Below are positions 61,221 to 64,000 of a DNA stretch of 64,000 nucleotides, one piece after another. Numbering within the stretch: position 1 is the stretch's first letter; every line of letters starts with the position of its first letter. This stretch comes from Candidatus Poribacteria bacterium. Lineage in GTDB: Bacteria > Poribacteria > WGA-4E > WGA-3G. Under the pieces are notes generated by a model that was not told the DNA's origin, made no database searches, and saw only the letters and a program-made list of their open reading frames with translations. Location of the stretch: positions 1 to 64,000 of the forward strand of contig JAJEDB010000147.1 of NCBI GenBank assembly GCA_022821725.1, in the 5' to 3' direction. The position numbers and the translations under genes were made by a program.

Positions 61221-62681
61221 CTAATGCGAAGCGACGCGCGGTATCATCTGCGGGTGCGCATAAACAGTCGCGTCGAAGCTTTTCTGCATCAGTTCCCATT
61301 TGACGGATTGGTAATCGGCATGCTCCGAAAGATCGTTGTGTTCCCAAGGATCGTTGTCGAGATCGTAAAGTTCGCAAAGTCCCTTTTGATGGTAGGTTAC
61401 GAGTTTCCAGCGTCGGTCTCGATACATCGTGGCGTGTGTCCGGTCGGGCATCGAGATGGCATCGAAAAATTCACAACGAACCGCCTCCCGATGATCGTTA
61501 GCAGCGGTATCACCGCGGAGCAGCGGGGCAAGGGATTTGCCTTGGACGTAGTAGGGAACCTCCATACCCAAAGCATCATATAGCATCGGAACAATATCGG
61601 TCAGTTCAACGAGGGCATCACTCTGAACGCCTTGCAAAAACTGCCCGGGCCACGAGATCATGAGTGGCACCCGCACGGATCCTTCATAAAAACGACACCC
61701 TTTGAATGCTAACCCGTGGTCGCCAAGTGCCTCTCCGTGATCGGAAGTGAAAACAATGATCGTATCTTCACGCAGTCCTTCAGCGTCGAGGTGGTCGAGT
61801 ATACGCCCGAACTCGTAATCGAGTTGCTCAACCATGGCGTAATAAGACGCTTGCATCCGTTTGTCGTCCCATTCCGAAGGTGGTTTCGCTTGGGATTGAA
61901 AGTCGATACCAGCCTCTGTCAATTTCGACTGAAAGGCAATATCGCTCTCCTGAAAGTGTGGACCGGGCAGTGATTCCGGGTCGTATCGTCGATAATACTC
62001 CCACGGCGCATCAAAGGGTGGGTGTGGATCAAACGGATTGATACTCAGCATCCACGGCTGATTTTCTCGGCGATTTTTCCCAATAAATTCGATTGTTTTC
62101 TCGGTGCACCAGTAGGTTTGATGAAGGGGCGGCGGAACATTGTCGCGATCCGGGGTCGGTTCTTGCACGCGTCCGGCACTGTTCGGATACTTTTGGGAAA
62201 TCGCTTTTCCTGCTATCAACGCTTCAGGATCAACCCCCTGTGCGCGTTGCCAATCCGCGTATTCGTGTCCGAGGGCATTCGGCTTGCCGTGGTCGTGGCT
62301 GTATTGGAAATAGCGGTATCCGTCATCCACACGCTGTTCTTGTGCCTCGAAGGCACTGGCGAGGTGGAGTTTGCCGATTAACCCGCAGTCATACCCGTCT
62401 TGTGTCAACGCATGGGTTATGAGTCGATCTTCATAATATTCGGGGAAAACCGGGTTGCCGTTGCCAGTGACGCTGACGGCTGAGGGATACATACCCGTCA
62501 TAAAACTCGCACGGGAAGGTGTGCAGATGGGAGACTGGCAATAGGCGTGGGTGAATGTGACCGACTGACCCATAAATTCGTCGAGCCTCGGCGTGTTGAT
62601 GTGTGAATTTCCTAAGCCTCTGATAGTATCGAAGCGTTGCTGGTCTGTGCAATACCATAAAATATTCGGACGTTTTTCCAT
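61221..62681 (-). CDS. sulfatase family protein
   Basis: 486 residues of the type I sulfatase (formylglycine-dependent) family. ICTPSRASFMTG (52-63) is the signature in which Cys53 would be converted to formylglycine. NILWYCTDQQRFD supplies the N-terminal metal Asp; FTSDHGEALGDHG (about 320) and the Lys and His residues of the CGLIGKLHLAS and SINPFDPHPPFD regions complete the site. No signal peptide is visible, so it would act in the cytoplasm, unlike many marine sulfatases. No maturase gene is in the window. AAGGAG precedes the ATG. It starts 19 nt after the PhyH gene. Confidence 0.9.
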   Translation of the reverse strand: MEKRPNILWYCTDQQRFDTIRGLGNSHINTPRLDEFMGQSVTFTHAYCQSPICTPSRASFMTGMYPSAVSVTGNGNPVFPEYYEDRLITHALTQDGYDCGLIGKLHLASAFEAQEQRVDDGYRYFQYSHDHGKPNALGHEYADWQRAQGVDPEALIAGKAISQKYPNSAGRVQEPTPDRDNVPPPLHQTYWCTEKTIEFIGKNRRENQPWMLSINPFDPHPPFDAPWEYYRRYDPESLPGPHFQESDIAFQSKLTEAGIDFQSQAKPPSEWDDKRMQASYYAMVEQLDYEFGRILDHLDAEGLREDTIIVFTSDHGEALGDHGLAFKGCRFYEGSVRVPLMISWPGQFLQGVQSDALVELTDIVPMLYDALGMEVPYYVQGKSLAPLLRGDTAANDHREAVRCEFFDAISMPDRTHATMYRDRRWKLVTYHQKGLCELYDLDNDPWEHNDLSEHADYQSVKWELMQKSFDATVYAHPQMIPRVASH

Positions 62682-62700
62682 TTTTACTCCTTTTTAATCG

Positions 62701-63909
62701 CTATTCTACTATTTCACTCAGCGCAGCGTCAGTCGTGACGACATGCTTTCCACCTGAACCCTCGATTCTGGTTATCATCAGGGCTTTCAGCTCTTTCAGT
62801 TCCAACGGTGTTAATTCTTCAACGAGAGGGCTCTCAATGAAGTTCCGATAGGCACGACTGGTATCCGTTTTCGGCATGATATACATCGGGATGATGGCTT
62901 GCAACATTGCGGCGCGTTTACGATCTGTTCGATTCACCCCGGCGCGATGCCAGACTCTCGAATCGTAGAGAATATAACTTCCACCGGGTGCCTCAACAAC
63001 ATCTGCATCGGGTCCATTGTAGGGCAATCCATGGGCTGCGCGATAGCCCGGTTGTCTGTAGATGTGTCCCGGTCCCCACTCGTCTGGTGGACCTTCACCG
63101 AGTATGTGCGATCCGAGTTTGAAACAGGTCGCGCCATTCTCCTTTCGGAATTCGGAGACGCAAAGATTGCGCTGAATACCCATAACCAATTCAGGGAAAT
63201 TGTGGAGGGGTATCTCTGGACCGGTGCCTCTCGTGGCAAAAATACCCCAATGATACGGGAAATCGGAATGCCACCCTTGGACATCCCGTTCGCCATCGTC
63301 CGGCGCAAGGATCGCGAGGCCCGGCGGGTGCCCGAGTCGAATTTCACTCGTTCGCATGTATTGGCGCATCACCCACAAGGACACCGGCTCTGTCGCGGCT
63401 TGTGCTACGGCGATACCTTTAACCAACGCGCCTGTGCTTCGATCGTATGTTTCATGATCCCACCGACCTGTGCAACTAATCCGCTCCAATTCCTCAACAA
63501 CATCGGGTGCCATAATGGATGGGAGGCATACCCAACCGTTCTCTTGGAGCGTTTTTAGATACTCCGATGGCAGATGTGCAGGTCCATGTCCAGGAGAAAA
63601 GACCGCCCCCTCATCAACCGCTACAGTGCCGTTCCTGGCAAGCTGGGCCCCGTTGTAATGAAGATAACAGCCGCTCCCGGACTTCACAGATTCCGCCTTA
63701 AGTTTGAGATCGGTGATCACATGACGATACGCAGCACCATCATCAATTGATTCCCATATCGCTTTATCGTCTACATACTCAAAAACTGCGAGTCCATCGT
63801 CAGACGCGCCGAGAAATTCTCCGTTCGGGGCGCGTAACAACGTCCAATGCGCTGATGGGCGTTCCACACGAACGACGCGTTCCTGAAAAAGTTCGTTCTC
63901 GTATGCCAT
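62701..63909 (-). CDS. PhyH-family dioxygenase with N-terminal beta domain
   Basis: 402 residues, about 110 longer than typical PhyH enzymes. The catalytic part (about 118-390) carries H214 and D216 in GWHSDFPYH and H321 in VWHRAGVNR, with R332 placed to bind 2-oxoglutarate. Residues 10-110 form a separate beta-rich domain (HWTLLRAPNGEFLGASDDGLAVF, SGCYLHYNGAQL) not normally seen in this family. The start is ATG 63909 with AAGGAG 8 nt upstream, rather than the GTG three codons earlier, which lies within that Shine-Dalgarno region. It is co-transcribed with the sulfatase, suggesting both act on one sulfated compound (inference). Confidence 0.85.
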   Translation of the reverse strand: MAYENELFQERVVRVERPSAHWTLLRAPNGEFLGASDDGLAVFEYVDDKAIWESIDDGAAYRHVITDLKLKAESVKSGSGCYLHYNGAQLARNGTVAVDEGAVFSPGHGPAHLPSEYLKTLQENGWVCLPSIMAPDVVEELERISCTGRWDHETYDRSTGALVKGIAVAQAATEPVSLWVMRQYMRTSEIRLGHPPGLAILAPDDGERDVQGWHSDFPYHWGIFATRGTGPEIPLHNFPELVMGIQRNLCVSEFRKENGATCFKLGSHILGEGPPDEWGPGHIYRQPGYRAAHGLPYNGPDADVVEAPGGSYILYDSRVWHRAGVNRTDRKRAAMLQAIIPMYIMPKTDTSRAYRNFIESPLVEELTPLELKELKALMITRIEGSGGKHVVTTDAALSEIVE

Positions 63910-64000
63910 AATCTTCACTCCTTATCTGTTTCCGTATCGGGCAAGTTCACCCCAACGCGCTTACGCACTACCACGCATACGCCTCTGGTGCCTCGCCACC

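Noticed and set aside
63968-64000. Possible C-terminal end of a leftward gene (GGEAPEAYAW then stop)
   Set aside because: Ten codons only; plausible but not supportable from this window.

Overview
The window is a 64 kb stretch of bacterial chromosome (G+C just under 50% by eye), coding on both strands, with no rRNA, tRNA, CRISPR array, phage or transposase genes that I could find. The gene mix (many secreted LamG, beta-propeller, FG-GAP and TPR proteins, three phytanoyl-CoA-dioxygenase-like enzymes, a sulfatase, a MoxR/DUF58/BatA cluster, C-terminal sorting domains of the PNPFNP type) fits Candidatus Poribacteria or a close relative. That assignment is recognition from memory, not a search result.

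Layout. 0-4.4 kb: a DprA-like protein, a fatty acid desaturase, a secreted nucleoside hydrolase and an NAD-dependent epimerase. 4.5-18.4 kb: an accessory surface-protein region with a 19-repeat BNR/YCF48-like lipoprotein, a TolB-like propeller, a small lipoprotein, a LamG protein, two large propeller proteins ending in a type IX-like (FlgD-Ig fold) sorting domain, and a 1118-residue barrel-like protein. Two sigma-54-like promoters (about 8.56 and 12.37 kb) lie in this region. 18.5-25.6 kb: an oxidoreductase, a methyltransferase, a CBM9-like secreted protein, a TPR/ASPIC-UnbV pair and an esterase. 26-35 kb: a phosphodiesterase, an ECF sigma factor fused to a winged helix, two ABC-2 permeases, a nucleoside phosphorylase, a PhyH enzyme and a LamG protein. 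35.3-40.9 kb: a methyltransferase, then a TetR regulator with a 19-bp operator that recurs before two paralogous FG-GAP genes, followed by a small barrel-like protein. 41-46 kb: PhyH, peptidase E, an enolase-superfamily enzyme and a polytopic membrane protein. 46-60.9 kb: a long leftward cluster MoxR, DUF58, BatA/VWA, VWA/amidotransferase-like, DUF4175-like, glycosidase-like propeller, terpenoid-cyclase-fold protein and a repeat protein. 61-64 kb: a PhyH-sulfatase operon.

Most notable signals. (1) Six secreted proteins of unrelated fold share a C-terminal motif of the form P-x-G-K-L-x-x-x-W-G-x-hydrophobic-K. In two of them it is the linker just before a complete sorting domain; in the other four the protein ends 2-6 residues after the motif. 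(2) A TetR regulon is readable from sequence: a consensus promoter overlapped by a near-perfect palindrome, with the same palindrome at two downstream paralogous genes. (3) The MoxR cluster is peppered with heptamer repeats, including inside coding sequence, and with a recurring CCGCAAGG leader element.
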